From Phycisphaerales bacterium UBA7812 (lineage in GTDB: Bacteria; Planctomycetota; Phycisphaerae; Phycisphaerales; UBA1924), in assembly GCA_002480345.1 (NCBI GenBank), contig DLBY01000088.1:1-12841 (forward strand): a DNA stretch of 12,841 nt, read 5' to 3'. This document shows, one piece after another, positions 1 through 6,990 of the stretch (the stretch's first letter is position 1; each line of letters starts with the position of its first letter). A program made the translations under genes and the position numbers. Below the pieces are notes generated by a model. That model saw nothing but the letters and a program-made list of their open reading frames with translations. It was not told where the DNA came from and did not search any database.

Positions 1-1788
1 CCGGATGCCGCGGCAGCGACCCTGGCACTCACGGTCGGGCCTGCACCTTCGACACTCCCGAAGGGCGGGACGGCGACGCAGCAGTGCTCCCAGAGCGGTG
101 GCACGACATCCTGCACGATCCAGGTGATCGGCGTGGTCGGCGAGGTCAATCCGCTTCCCGGCACGCCGCTGACGCTGGTCTCGGTGACAAACCCCGAGAA
201 CTGCCCCGACGTCACGTTCACAAAGGCCAGCGCCACCGCGGTGACCGCGAGCTGGGCCTCCGATGCGCCAGGCGCGGCCGACTGCACCGGAAGCTTCTCA
301 GTGCAGGATGCGCAACAACGCGTATCCAGTGGGGATCGCGACGGCACCGTGATCCTCGACCTCCAGGGACTGCCGGCAGATCCTGCACGCATCAACTGGA
401 CCAACTACACCGGTGACACAGTGACCCTGCGGGTGGTGTCCGAATCCACGTCGTACCCGGCGGTGAGCGGCTACCGAGTCGCGGGGAGCAACGGTGTTGA
501 AACGACCTGCTCTGCCACAGGCGAGTGCGCCCCGATCTCGGCGACCAACGGTGAGAAGGTCACGTACCAGGCGTGGGCGGTCAACTCCACGGGTGAATCG
601 CGAACCAGCTCGAGCATCGTGGCCTGGGCGTATCAGGCCCCCGTCGCCCCCAGCGGGATCGAGGCGGCTCCTGTGCCGAACCCACCCGATGGTCTCATCG
701 CGAAGATCACCGTGACCGGGATCGGTCCGACCACGGGCGCCATCCGTCTGACAAGCCCTGTCGGCGAGACCGTCACCGTTTCTGTCCCGTCTGGACAGAA
801 CAGCGTCGAGTTCCCCGCGTTCCTTGTCGGGTCGAACACCCCCACCACTGTCACTGCGACCCCGGTCACCCGGTTCGAGGTGCCGCCCGAATCCGTCGTC
901 GCCGGCGGCAGCTCGGACGGGACCTCGGTCTCGGGCGAAGCCTGGGGCATCGGTGCGCCGCTGATCACCGACCCGACGGTCACCGCGAGCACCGACGGCA
1001 GCGGGCAGATCCAGGTCGCCGCGACGGTCACGCCCAACGGCACGGGCGCCACCGTGAAGGCTCGGGCCGTTCTGGCCGGCACGACATGCACTCCCTCGGG
1101 GTCGGTGACAGGATCCTCGTTCTCGACGACGCTCGCCGGCACGGTATGGGAGGCGACGACGGTCAATATCTGTGCCGAGACCTGGTACGACGGAGTGTCG
1201 TTCGGCACGACAAGCTGGACCAGCGGCACCGTCCGTCCCAGCGAGACGATCCCTCCCCCGACCGGAGATACGACCTACTCGATCACTGCCACGGCCGACT
1301 CCACTGTCGCCAACGCGCGGGTACGTGAATGGAGTGTCATCAGCGCCCCGGCGCTGGCCGCCACCGGCAGCTACGAGGTGGTCTTCTTCACGGGTGGCAC
1401 TCCCGTCGCCTCCTTCAACGAGGCATTCCGATACAACGGTGTGGCGCCGGCGCCGCTGACCGCGAAGGCCTGTCTGGCGGGTAGCACCGAGACGTGTTCC
1501 GAACCCGTGACGATCTCACCCGCTACTGGATCACCGGCCTACCTGGTGCGGATCGAGTTCCCCGCGACCTGCGTCAGCGGCGACGTCTCGCCCGGTCAGA
1601 TTGTCGTTGCAGCTGAGGCCGGTCAATACTCGACGTCCGCGTCAGAGGATGGCTCGACGGGAGCGACCTACTCGGTCGCGTTCACCGCGGCCCTGTCGGC
1701 GCTCGACACACAGTCATACACCCTCACCTGCACCGCCCCGGATCCGCCGCCCGCTGACTCCGGAACAGAGGGGAGCACCACCCCGTGA
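1..1788 (+). CDS. Secreted fibronectin/Ig-like modular protein, 5' end missing
   Basis: The frame is open from the first base, so this is the C-terminal 595 residues of a longer protein. The GTG at 124 is only the first start-like codon in the window and not the true start. The product is a chain of beta-sandwich modules rich in Thr, Ser, Val and Gly. A recognisable fibronectin-III-like end (NGEKVTYQAWAVNSTGES, near 550-600) is followed by a Pro/Ala linker (APVAPSGIEAAPVPNPP). Cysteines are few and often paired, which suits disulfides in an exported protein. It ends in a Pro/Ser/Thr tail with no LPXTG motif and no membrane helix, so any anchor would be N-terminal. Large proteins of this kind precede moxR in Microbacteriaceae, where the locus continues with DUF58 and transglutaminase genes that are absent here. 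moxR starts 25 nt after the stop. Lower G+C and eight ACGT sites set the gene apart from the rest of the window. Binding function is unknown. Confidence 0.85.
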   Translation, partial: PDAAAATLALTVGPAPSTLPKGGTATQQCSQSGGTTSCTIQVIGVVGEVNPLPGTPLTLVSVTNPENCPDVTFTKASATAVTASWASDAPGAADCTGSFSVQDAQQRVSSGDRDGTVILDLQGLPADPARINWTNYTGDTVTLRVVSESTSYPAVSGYRVAGSNGVETTCSATGECAPISATNGEKVTYQAWAVNSTGESRTSSSIVAWAYQAPVAPSGIEAAPVPNPPDGLIAKITVTGIGPTTGAIRLTSPVGETVTVSVPSGQNSVEFPAFLVGSNTPTTVTATPVTRFEVPPESVVAGGSSDGTSVSGEAWGIGAPLITDPTVTASTDGSGQIQVAATVTPNGTGATVKARAVLAGTTCTPSGSVTGSSFSTTLAGTVWEATTVNICAETWYDGVSFGTTSWTSGTVRPSETIPPPTGDTTYSITATADSTVANARVREWSVISAPALAATGSYEVVFFTGGTPVASFNEAFRYNGVAPAPLTAKACLAGSTETCSEPVTISPATGSPAYLVRIEFPATCVSGDVSPGQIVVAAEAGQYSTSASEDGSTGATYSVAFTAALSALDTQSYTLTCTAPDPPPADSGTEGSTTP

Positions 1789-1813
1789 GCACCGCACGCC
1801 CGAAAGGATCCGC

Positions 1814-2845
1814 ATGACCCTCTCCGCCGAACAGACCAACTGGTTCCAGGAGTCGTTTGACAGCCTGGTCGCCAACGTCGAACAGGTCGTGCTCGGAAAG
1901 CGCCACGTCATCGAGCTGGCCTTCACGGCGATGATCTCCGAGGGCCACCTGCTGCTGGAGGATTACCCGGGGACGGGCAAGACGTCGCTTGCCCGCGCCA
2001 TGGGGCGCACCGTTCAGGGCACGAGCAGCCGCATCCAGTTCACCCCCGATCTGCTTCCCGGCGATGTCACCGGTATCACGGTGTACGACCAGAAGAAGGG
2101 GGAGTTCGAGTTCCACATGGGACCGATCTTCGCCAACGTCGTCCTCGCCGACGAGATCAACCGGACCCCGCCCAAGACCCAGGCCGCCCTGCTCGAATCG
2201 ATGCAGGAGCGCCAGGTCACGGTGGGGGGCGTGCGCCACGAGCTGCCCGACCCGTTCTTCGTGCTCGCGACCCAGAACCCGCTCGAGCAGGAGGGGACCT
2301 ACCCGCTCCCCGAGGCGCAGCTCGACCGGTTCATGTTCCAGATCCTGATCAAGTACCCCAGCGAATCCGAGGAACTCGAGGTCATGCGCCGCAGCGCCCA
2401 CAAGGCGGAGGTGACGATCGATCGGGTCGTGAGCCCCGACGACATCGCCCGCGTCAGCGCCGCGATCCGCAGCGTCCCGATCAGCGATTCGGTGATGCGC
2501 TACGCCCTGCGGCTCGTGCGCTCGACCCGCGTCGGAGAGGCGGACGGGGGCGAGATTCCCCGCGTCGTGCGCGATTATGTCTCCTGGGGCGCGGGCCCGC
2601 GCGCCAGCGAGTACCTGATCCTCGGCGCCAAGGCCCGGGCGCTCTTCGCCGGCATGACCCACGCGACCCCCGAGCATGTGCGCGAGGTCGCGATGCCCGT
2701 GCTCAGGCACCGCGTCCTGCTCAACTTCAACGCCGAGGCGGACCAAGTCACCACCGAAGAGGTCATCGGGGGGCTGATCGAGGGCGTCCCCGTCGAGGAA
2801 TCCCCCGCCGCGGTCCGGGCCCAGATGGACGATGTGTACGGCTGA
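1814..2845 (+). CDS. moxR: MoxR-family AAA+ ATPase, apparently chimeric
   Basis: This 343-residue MoxR ATPase belongs to a family of chaperone-like AAA+ proteins that act with VWA or DUF58 partners. Walker A is at residues 51-57 (YPGTGKT), Walker B at 109-114 (VVLADE), sensor 1 at N155 in LATQNP, the LDRF arginine at R172, and sensor 2 at R263 in WGAGPRAS. The ATG at 1814 follows GAAAGGA (1802-1808) by 5 nt. The two ends look like different subfamilies. Residues 1 to about 109 (WFQESF, VLGKRHVIEL, EDYPGTGKTSLARA) match the actinobacterial Microbacterium type. Residues from about 117 on (RTPPKTQAALLESMQE, WGAGPRASEYLILGAKARAL, VLRHRVLLNFNAEA) match the planctomycete/Bacteroidetes type, which usually has GVPGLAKT as Walker A. 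All four ACGT sites of the gene lie in the first part. No DUF58 or VWA partner follows; the next gene is an Rrf2 regulator. Family assignment is secure. Whether this exact protein exists in one organism is doubtful. Confidence 0.9.
   Translation: MTLSAEQTNWFQESFDSLVANVEQVVLGKRHVIELAFTAMISEGHLLLEDYPGTGKTSLARAMGRTVQGTSSRIQFTPDLLPGDVTGITVYDQKKGEFEFHMGPIFANVVLADEINRTPPKTQAALLESMQERQVTVGGVRHELPDPFFVLATQNPLEQEGTYPLPEAQLDRFMFQILIKYPSESEELEVMRRSAHKAEVTIDRVVSPDDIARVSAAIRSVPISDSVMRYALRLVRSTRVGEADGGEIPRVVRDYVSWGAGPRASEYLILGAKARALFAGMTHATPEHVREVAMPVLRHRVLLNFNAEADQVTTEEVIGGLIEGVPVEESPAAVRAQMDDVYG
2137..2170. other. Probable compositional breakpoint or assembly junction
   Basis: The last ACGT in the window is at 2136-2139, and the protein changes from actinobacterial-type to planctomycete-type MoxR just after the conserved VVLADEINR segment (about 2138-2165). 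This stretch is among the most conserved DNA in moxR and is a natural place for a short-k-mer assembly to cross between genomes. Homologous recombination could leave the same signature. Confidence 0.6.
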
Positions 2846-2847
2846 TC

Positions 2848-2880
2848 CCCCCGAACGGGCCATGGAAAGGCGTTCGGAGG
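2848..2880 (+). terminator. Hairpin just after moxR
   Basis: CCGAACG (2851-2857) and CGTTCGG (2871-2877) form a perfect 7-bp inverted repeat. After one mismatch, two more C-G pairs extend it outward to 2848 and 2880. The 13-nt loop starts 12 nt after the moxR stop codon. No T-run follows, so it may be a weak or factor-assisted terminator, or a 3' stabilising hairpin. Confidence 0.4.
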
Positions 2881-2969
2881 CGAGGGGCGGTTCCCGCCCG
2901 AACTAGGGTCAAACCCCGAATTGAACGCATGCGGCGATTTTCGTCGCGCTATTTCGGGATGCGTGCATC

Positions 2970-2975
2970 TACAAT
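2970..2975 (+). promoter_or_regulatory. Possible -10 element for the Rrf2 gene
   Basis: TACAAT lies in the only A+T-leaning patch of the 270-base gap between moxR and the Rrf2 gene. It would give a leader of about 130 nt containing the 2994-3025 dyad. No convincing -35 box is present at the right distance, so this rests on the hexamer and its position alone. Confidence 0.3.
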
Positions 2976-2993
2976 TAGCCTTGGCGCGAAGCC

Positions 2994-3025
2994 GTATCCA
3001 CGGCCCGCGAGCCGATCGTGGATAC
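2994..3025. promoter_or_regulatory. Perfect 9-bp dyad upstream of the Rrf2 gene
   Basis: GTATCCACG (2994-3002) and CGTGGATAC (3017-3025) are exact reverse complements separated by 14 nt. The dyad lies about 20 nt downstream of the TACAAT candidate and 91 nt before the Rrf2 start. Rrf2 proteins are dimers that often bind dyads in their own promoters, so autoregulation is a reasonable inference. An mRNA leader hairpin is the alternative. The rest of the gap shows no open frame of note. Confidence 0.45.
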
Positions 3026-3115
3026 AAGGCGACCGTTCGGATCTTTCCCCGGATCGACGGAGTTGTGCGCCGGAAACGGGGGGCCATGATGGTCCAACTG
3101 CTCAAGGAGTCTCCC

Positions 3116-3604
3116 ATGCTGAGCCAGACAACCGAGTATGCGCTGCGGGCGATGGCGTGTCTGGCGTACAGCCCGGATGAGCTGACGCCGACCCCCAAGC
3201 TCGCGGAGCAGACACTCGTCCCGCCGAACTATCTCGCGAAGGTGCTCCAGTCCCTTGCGCAGGCGGACCTGATCACGGGGCGGCGCGGGGTGGGCGGGGG
3301 CTACCGACTGGCGAGAGCCGCCGAGGACATCTCGCTGCTCGATGTCGTCAACGCGATCGACCCGGTCGAGCGGATCCACAGCTGCCCGCTGGGGCTCCCC
3401 AACCACGGGTCGAATCTCTGCTCGCTGCACAAGTGCGTGGACGAGGCCGCCCGTCAGTTCATCGAGTCGTTCCAGAATGTTCGGCTCAGCAACCTGATCG
3501 CCGAGTCCGACGGGTCGATCCCGCTGTGCGACACCGAGATGGCCCGCGCCCTCTCGCTCAGCATCGAGGGTGAGCCCAAGCCCGAGACCAACGGGCACAC
3601 CTGA
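3116..3604 (+). CDS. Rrf2-family transcriptional regulator, likely Fe-S binding
   Basis: The protein has 162 residues, a usual Rrf2 length. The N-terminus (MLSQTTEYALRAMACLA) is the classic first helix of the family. The winged helix follows, with LAEQTLVPPNYLAKVLQSLAQADLI as recognition region and GRRGVGGGYRLAR as the wing (residues 56-67). Three cysteines lie in the sensory region at C90, C102 and C107 (spacing X11 then X4), within CPLGLPNHG and LCSLHKC. These are the positions that hold Fe-S clusters in IscR/NsrR-like members, though the spacing differs from IscR. The ATG at 3116 is chosen because AAGGAG (3104-3109) lies 6 nt before it and the family alignment starts there. In-frame ATGs at 3086 and 3089 would add about ten residues. 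The gene stands alone between moxR and lysS, so its targets cannot be read from context. A role in sensing iron, redox state or NO is inferred from the cysteines. Confidence 0.9.
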   Translation: MLSQTTEYALRAMACLAYSPDELTPTPKLAEQTLVPPNYLAKVLQSLAQADLITGRRGVGGGYRLARAAEDISLLDVVNAIDPVERIHSCPLGLPNHGSNLCSLHKCVDEAARQFIESFQNVRLSNLIAESDGSIPLCDTEMARALSLSIEGEPKPETNGHT

Positions 3605-3714
3605 GCCCGCCCCCCCCGGGGGCCCGCGCTCTCCGCAGCCGGGCACGCTTTCCGCGGAGCCCGCCCGCTGCAACGCTGCGTCCGTCGTGCGCGGCCGTCG
3701 CCGCGTGGGTTCCC

Positions 3715-3720
3715 TACCAT
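3715..3720 (+). promoter_or_regulatory. -10 element (TACCAT) of a leaderless lysS transcript
   Basis: TACCAT is followed by exactly six bases (cgccgc) and then the GTG start of lysS. This spacing would place the first transcribed base at or next to the start codon. No Shine-Dalgarno sequence precedes the GTG. The rest of the 122-nt gap after the Rrf2 gene contains G/C-rich inverted repeats (CTCCGC 3631-3636 with GCGGAG 3654-3659) but no clear terminator. Confidence 0.5.
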
Positions 3721-3726
3721 CGCCGC

Positions 3727-5346
3727 GTGAGCGAGCACGACACCCAGACCGCCGAACCGACCCCGTCCGACGAGATCCACCATCTCGAGCAGCAGCGGCG
3801 CGCCAACCGCGACGCGGTCCGTGCGCTCGGGGTTGATCCCTACGGGCAGCGCACCGACGAGCTCGTCGCCCTCGCCGACGCGCGGGCCCGGTACGACGAA
3901 GCCGCGGACCTCGCGAACCAGGAGAGCGTCGCGGCGCGGAAGCAGGCGACGAAGGACGGGACCCCCGACTCTGACCTGCCCCCGCTCGTGGACGACCGTC
4001 CCCGCGTGCGGATCGCCGGGCGTGTCGTGCTCCACCGCGACAACGGGAAGCTGGTCTGGCTCAACCTCCGCGACGCGACCAGCGAATCGTTCCAGGTCGC
4101 GGTCAGCAAGCGCGATTGCGACGAGGCGGGGTTCGGGGTTGCCAAGAAGACGGACCTGGGCGATGTGCTCGTCGCCGAGGGCCCGCTCATGCGCACCAAG
4201 GCGGGCGAGGTGACGGTGTGGGCCGACGCCGTGCGCCCGATGAGCAAGTGCCTCGTCCCGCCCCCCGAGAAGCGGGCGGGCCTGAGCGACATCGAGACGC
4301 GCTACCGGCAGCGGTATGTCGACCTGTGGGCGACCCCCGACACGATGCGGGTGTTCACGCTCCGCTCGAGGCTCGTCGGCGCGATGCGTCGCTTCCTCGA
4401 CAGCGAGGGGTTCATCGAGGTCGAGACCCCCATGCTCCAGACGCAGGCGGGGGGCGCCGCCGCCCGCCCCTTCCTCACCCACATGAACGCGTTGGACATC
4501 GACCTGTTCCTGCGCATCGCGCCGGAGCTCTACCTCAAGCGCCTGCTCGTCGGGGGGATGCGGAAGGTCTACGAGGTCAACCGAAACTTCCGCAACGAGG
4601 GCCTCGACAAGCAGCACAACCCCGAGTTCACCGTCGTCGAGCTCTACGAAGCCTTCGGCGACATGGCGAGCGTCTGCGACATCACCGAGCGCCTCATCCG
4701 CGAGCTGGCGCGCGTCGCCGCGGCCGAACGCGGGATCGAGGGCCTCGTCCTCCCGTTCGGCGATCTGTCGATCGACTACGGCGCCCCGTTCGAGCGGATC
4801 CGCTACGCGGACCTGTTCGAGCGTGAGCTGGGGTTCCCGATGACCGACACCGACGCCGTGCGCGAGAAGGCGGCGGCGCTGGGGCTCAAGACCTCCGACG
4901 ACAAGGGGGTCCCGCTCGACGATGTGCTGATCGTCAACGAGGTGTTCGAGGCGGTCGCGGAGCCCGCGATCGACCCCGCGAAGCCCACCTTCGTGACGCA
5001 CTACCCCGCGAGCCTGAGCCCCCTGACGCGTCCGAACATCGACGATCCGTCGATCGCGGACCGCGCCGATCTGTTCATCGGGGGGATGGAGGTCGGTCCC
5101 CACTACACCGAGCTGAACGACCCCGACATCCAGGAAGCGAAGTTCCGCGAGCAGCTCGCGGGCCTCGACGACGAGGAGAGCACCTTCCGCAACTTCGATG
5201 CGGACTTCGTGCGCGCGCTCAAGGTCGGCATGCCCCCCGCGGGGGGCATGGGCCTGGGCATCGACCGCCTGGTGATGCTGCTCGCCGACCAGCGGACGAT
5301 CCGCGATGTCGTGCTCTTCCCCCAGATGCGCCCCGAGCAGGCCTGA
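3727..5346 (+). CDS. lysS: Lysyl-tRNA synthetase, class II
   Basis: The product charges tRNA-Lys with lysine using ATP in the cytoplasm. At 539 residues it is slightly longer than the usual 490-510 because of a charged N-terminal extension of about 30 residues. The anticodon-binding OB fold lies around residues 92-175 (VRIAGRVVLHRDNGKLVW). The class II core follows: motif 1 around 228-240 (GFIEVETPMLQTQAGGAAAR), motif 2 at 286-305 (RNFRNEGLDKQHNPEF) and motif 3 at 507-515 (GMGLGIDRL). LELYLKRL-like and HYTELNDP segments, typical of LysRS, are present (APELYLKRL, about 265-273; 459-466). The GTG start is supported by TACCAT six bases upstream and by the family alignment. No fusion or missing motif was seen. 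The gene is monocistronic by layout: an Rrf2 gene lies upstream and a convergent gene downstream. Valine after D or Y is consistently GAT-GTN or TAT-GTN. Confidence 0.97.
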   Translation: MSEHDTQTAEPTPSDEIHHLEQQRRANRDAVRALGVDPYGQRTDELVALADARARYDEAADLANQESVAARKQATKDGTPDSDLPPLVDDRPRVRIAGRVVLHRDNGKLVWLNLRDATSESFQVAVSKRDCDEAGFGVAKKTDLGDVLVAEGPLMRTKAGEVTVWADAVRPMSKCLVPPPEKRAGLSDIETRYRQRYVDLWATPDTMRVFTLRSRLVGAMRRFLDSEGFIEVETPMLQTQAGGAAARPFLTHMNALDIDLFLRIAPELYLKRLLVGGMRKVYEVNRNFRNEGLDKQHNPEFTVVELYEAFGDMASVCDITERLIRELARVAAAERGIEGLVLPFGDLSIDYGAPFERIRYADLFERELGFPMTDTDAVREKAAALGLKTSDDKGVPLDDVLIVNEVFEAVAEPAIDPAKPTFVTHYPASLSPLTRPNIDDPSIADRADLFIGGMEVGPHYTELNDPDIQEAKFREQLAGLDDEESTFRNFDADFVRALKVGMPPAGGMGLGIDRLVMLLADQRTIRDVVLFPQMRPEQA

Positions 5347-5364
5347 CCCGACAGCCCGCGCACG

Positions 5365-5393
5365 AAAAAGGCCCGGGCGGCTCGCCCGGGCCT
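5365..5393 (-). terminator. Intrinsic terminator for the minus-strand gene 5424-6524
   Basis: AGGCCCGGGCG (5369-5379) and CGCCCGGGCCT (5383-5393) form a perfect 11-bp stem with a GCT loop. Read on the minus strand, the stem is followed at once by five T (complement of 5365-5369), a textbook intrinsic terminator. On the plus strand the same stem may also stop lysS transcription, but no T-run follows it in that direction. Confidence 0.85.
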
Positions 5394-5423
5394 CGCTGTC
5401 TGCACAGTCCGCACCCGACGCGA

Positions 5424-6524
5424 TCAGCCGTCGTCTTCGTCGCCGCCCTCGTCGCTCTCGGCTTCCTCGGCCTTCTTCTGCGCGTCGCGCAGGCGGTTGT
5501 TGACCACGCGGGTCTGATCGTCCTCGCGGGGCGCCTGGACGACCTTGCCGGGGTGCTCGACATTCACCGTCGGCACGGGCGGCAGGTTGGGGTTCTCCCG
5601 CGTCTCGCGGACCGCGGTCAGGAACGCCTGCTTCTGCTCGAGGGTCAGCCCGCGCCACGCGAGCTTCACCGCGTCGGCGCTCTCGCTGATCTTCGCGGGA
5701 TCGATCTCGATCGAATCGATCGCGAGGTCGCGCAGCGCCGCAGCGGTCTCCGCGGGGACGCCGTCCACGCGCTCCAGCACCGCGTCCATCCGCGTGCGCG
5801 CCTCGTGGAGCATCCCGTTGAACGCCTGGACGCTCTCCACGAGCGAGTCGCGGAAGATCGCCTGCATGAATCGGTTGGAGGCGTTGGAGGGATCCGCGCG
5901 CCGGAGGAAGGCGCCGTACGCCTGCTGATATTCCTGGATCACGCGGTTGTTCCAGCCCGCCTGCACGCCCGAAAGGATCTTGCGGTTCTGGAGTTCCTGG
6001 GTCAGGTTCGAGGGGGGCGTGAGGGGCTTGATGCGCTCGAGCAGTTCCTGGAGCTGGGCGGGCGCACCGATCTGCACCGCCTCGATCAGGCCCCCGTCCA
6101 CATCCTCGGTGACCTCGAGGTTCTCGATCACGATCATCTCGAGACGGGCGCGCCGCGCGACGATGACGGGCTGGATCTCGGGAACAAGGCCGGGCGAGAT
6201 CGTCGGGTTGGGGCGCAGCGCCGCGTAGTGGAGGTTCATGTCGAAGGTGCAGACATCGTCGACCTTCGGGTCCTCGGTCCCGCAGAACTGCCAGAGCGGG
6301 GTGTAGGGGAAATCGGGCAGGCTGGTCGTGAGGCGCCCGCTGTTGCCCAGGTTCTGCTGGGGGCGTTGGGGGGCCGCGGGCCGCGGCGCGGGCATGGGCG
6401 GGGGCACGAATTCGGGCTCGGGCGCCTCCGCCGGCGGGGGCGGGGGCGCGACCTGCGCGACAGCGGCGCCCGAAGTCAGGGCGAGCAGCGAAGACAGAGC
6501 GAGCGGAGCAAAGCGGTGCGACAT
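5424..6524 (-). CDS. Secreted proline-rich protein of unknown function
   Basis: This 366-residue protein belongs to no family I recognise. It opens with a Sec signal peptide (SSLLALTSGAAVA, probable cleavage after A23). A Pro/Ala-rich linker covers roughly 24-60 with VAPPPPPAEAPEPEF and PPPMPAPRPAAP. The middle part has two cysteines at C81 and C92 that could pair, in the segment PLWQFCGTEDPKVDDVC. Residues about 150-320 look largely helical, and a charged tail (about 347-366) ends in Glu/Asp/Gly. The ATG at 6524 is chosen because AGGAG (complement of 6534-6538) lies 9 nt upstream and because the signal peptide starts there. The frame stays open upstream to 6824, but with no protein-like content. 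An intrinsic terminator follows. The protein is probably periplasmic. Its neighbours (lysS and a zinc-ribbon protein) give no clue to function. Confidence 0.85.
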   Translation of the reverse strand: MSHRFAPLALSSLLALTSGAAVAQVAPPPPPAEAPEPEFVPPPMPAPRPAAPQRPQQNLGNSGRLTTSLPDFPYTPLWQFCGTEDPKVDDVCTFDMNLHYAALRPNPTISPGLVPEIQPVIVARRARLEMIVIENLEVTEDVDGGLIEAVQIGAPAQLQELLERIKPLTPPSNLTQELQNRKILSGVQAGWNNRVIQEYQQAYGAFLRRADPSNASNRFMQAIFRDSLVESVQAFNGMLHEARTRMDAVLERVDGVPAETAAALRDLAIDSIEIDPAKISESADAVKLAWRGLTLEQKQAFLTAVRETRENPNLPPVPTVNVEHPGKVVQAPREDDQTRVVNNRLRDAQKKAEEAESDEGGDEDDG

Positions 6525-6598
6525 CGCGGAGATCTCCTGTGGGGGCCCCGTCCCGCGTCTCCCTCCCAGAGCCGCCGAGCCGAGGCGTTCAGATATCA

Positions 6599-6633
6599 AC
6601 AGTACGGGCGAAACCGCCCGAGGCAGCACCCTA
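6599..6633 (-). promoter_or_regulatory. Possible promoter region of the secreted protein gene
   Basis: The 188-base gap between the two minus-strand genes is more A+T-rich than its surroundings. On the minus strand it offers two TANNNT hexamers: TAGGGT (complement of 6628-6633), preceded by an A6 tract, and TACTGT (complement of 6599-6604). Between them is a 6-bp hairpin, CGGGCG/CGCCCG (6605-6610 with 6615-6620). Neither hexamer has a clear -35, so the choice is open. I see no gene in this gap. Confidence 0.3.
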
Positions 6634-6712
6634 TCGGCGTTTTTTCCCGATCGGTCCCACCCGATCCGGAGATCCTCGCCGACGCCGGCAGCCCGTCCAG
6701 AACGAGAACATC

Positions 6713-6979
6713 TCAGAACACGAACAGCATCATCAGGGCGCCGAGCAGCACGACCGCCACGATCGCGGCCCAGAGCGGGGGGCCGCCCGACCGATCCTCC
6801 AGCGCATGCCCGCAGACATGGCACAGGGGCGCGTCCTCGTAGACCTCGGACCCGCAGGAGGGGCAGGCGTGCTCGGCATCCCCGAACCGCTCGATGTCGG
6901 CGCGGGACGGGCCCTCGGGGTCGAGTTCGTCCTCGTATCCATCGAATCCGGGGGGGTCTTCGTCCAGGTAGCCGGGCAC
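6713..6979 (-). CDS. Small zinc-ribbon protein with C-terminal membrane segment
   Basis: This 88-residue protein has three parts. An acidic N-terminal region is rich in Asp, Glu, Gly and Pro. A zinc ribbon of four cysteines follows at 39, 42, 53 and 56 (CPSC, ten residues, CHVC). A hydrophobic segment then runs to the last residue (about 68-88, LWAAIVAVVLLGALMMLFVF), so it looks like a tail-anchored protein with a cytoplasmic metal-binding knuckle. No ATG is available. The GTG at 6979 is preferred because TAGGCT lies five bases before it. A TTG at 6997 would add six residues. Function is unknown; such ribbons often mediate protein contacts. It is divergent from the flagellin-like gene, but nothing in the sequence links it to motility. 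Confidence 0.75.
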   Translation of the reverse strand: MPGYLDEDPPGFDGYEDELDPEGPSRADIERFGDAEHACPSCGSEVYEDAPLCHVCGHALEDRSGGPPLWAAIVAVVLLGALMMLFVF

Positions 6980-6984
6980 GCGGG

Positions 6985-6990
6985 AGCCTA
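6985..6990 (-). promoter_or_regulatory. -10 element (TAGGCT) before the zinc-ribbon gene
   Basis: On the minus strand TAGGCT is followed by five bases (CCCGC) and then the GTG start. This resembles the spacing seen before lysS, the GlmU-like gene and the pyrophosphatase gene. It supports GTG over the TTG further upstream, which would lie 5' of the hexamer. Confidence 0.35.

Noticed and set aside
124..126. GTG as the start of the first gene
   Set aside because: The frame is open to base 1 with similar protein content (PDAAAATLALTVGPAPS), so the gene begins before the window.
2931..2947. Seven-bp hairpin GCGGCGA/TCGTCGC in the moxR-Rrf2 gap
   Set aside because: It needs a G-U pair and a 3-nt loop and has no T-run. 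Such stems arise often at this composition.
3613..3622. CCCCCGGGGG palindrome after the Rrf2 gene as terminator
   Set aside because: It has no loop and no T-run, and is probably a simple G/C run.
3454..5658. Long minus-strand open frame (734 codons) across lysS
   Set aside because: It is the antisense shadow of lysS and the Rrf2 gene end. The translation is Arg/Gly/Val/Asp-rich with no motif, as expected at this G+C.
6525..6824. N-terminal extension of the secreted protein
   Set aside because: The extension is Arg/Gly-rich and would bury a clear signal peptide. AGGAG sits correctly before the ATG at 6524.
5553..6842. Plus-strand open frame opposite the secreted protein
   Set aside because: The minus strand has signal peptide, Shine-Dalgarno site and terminator. 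The plus frame has only biased composition.
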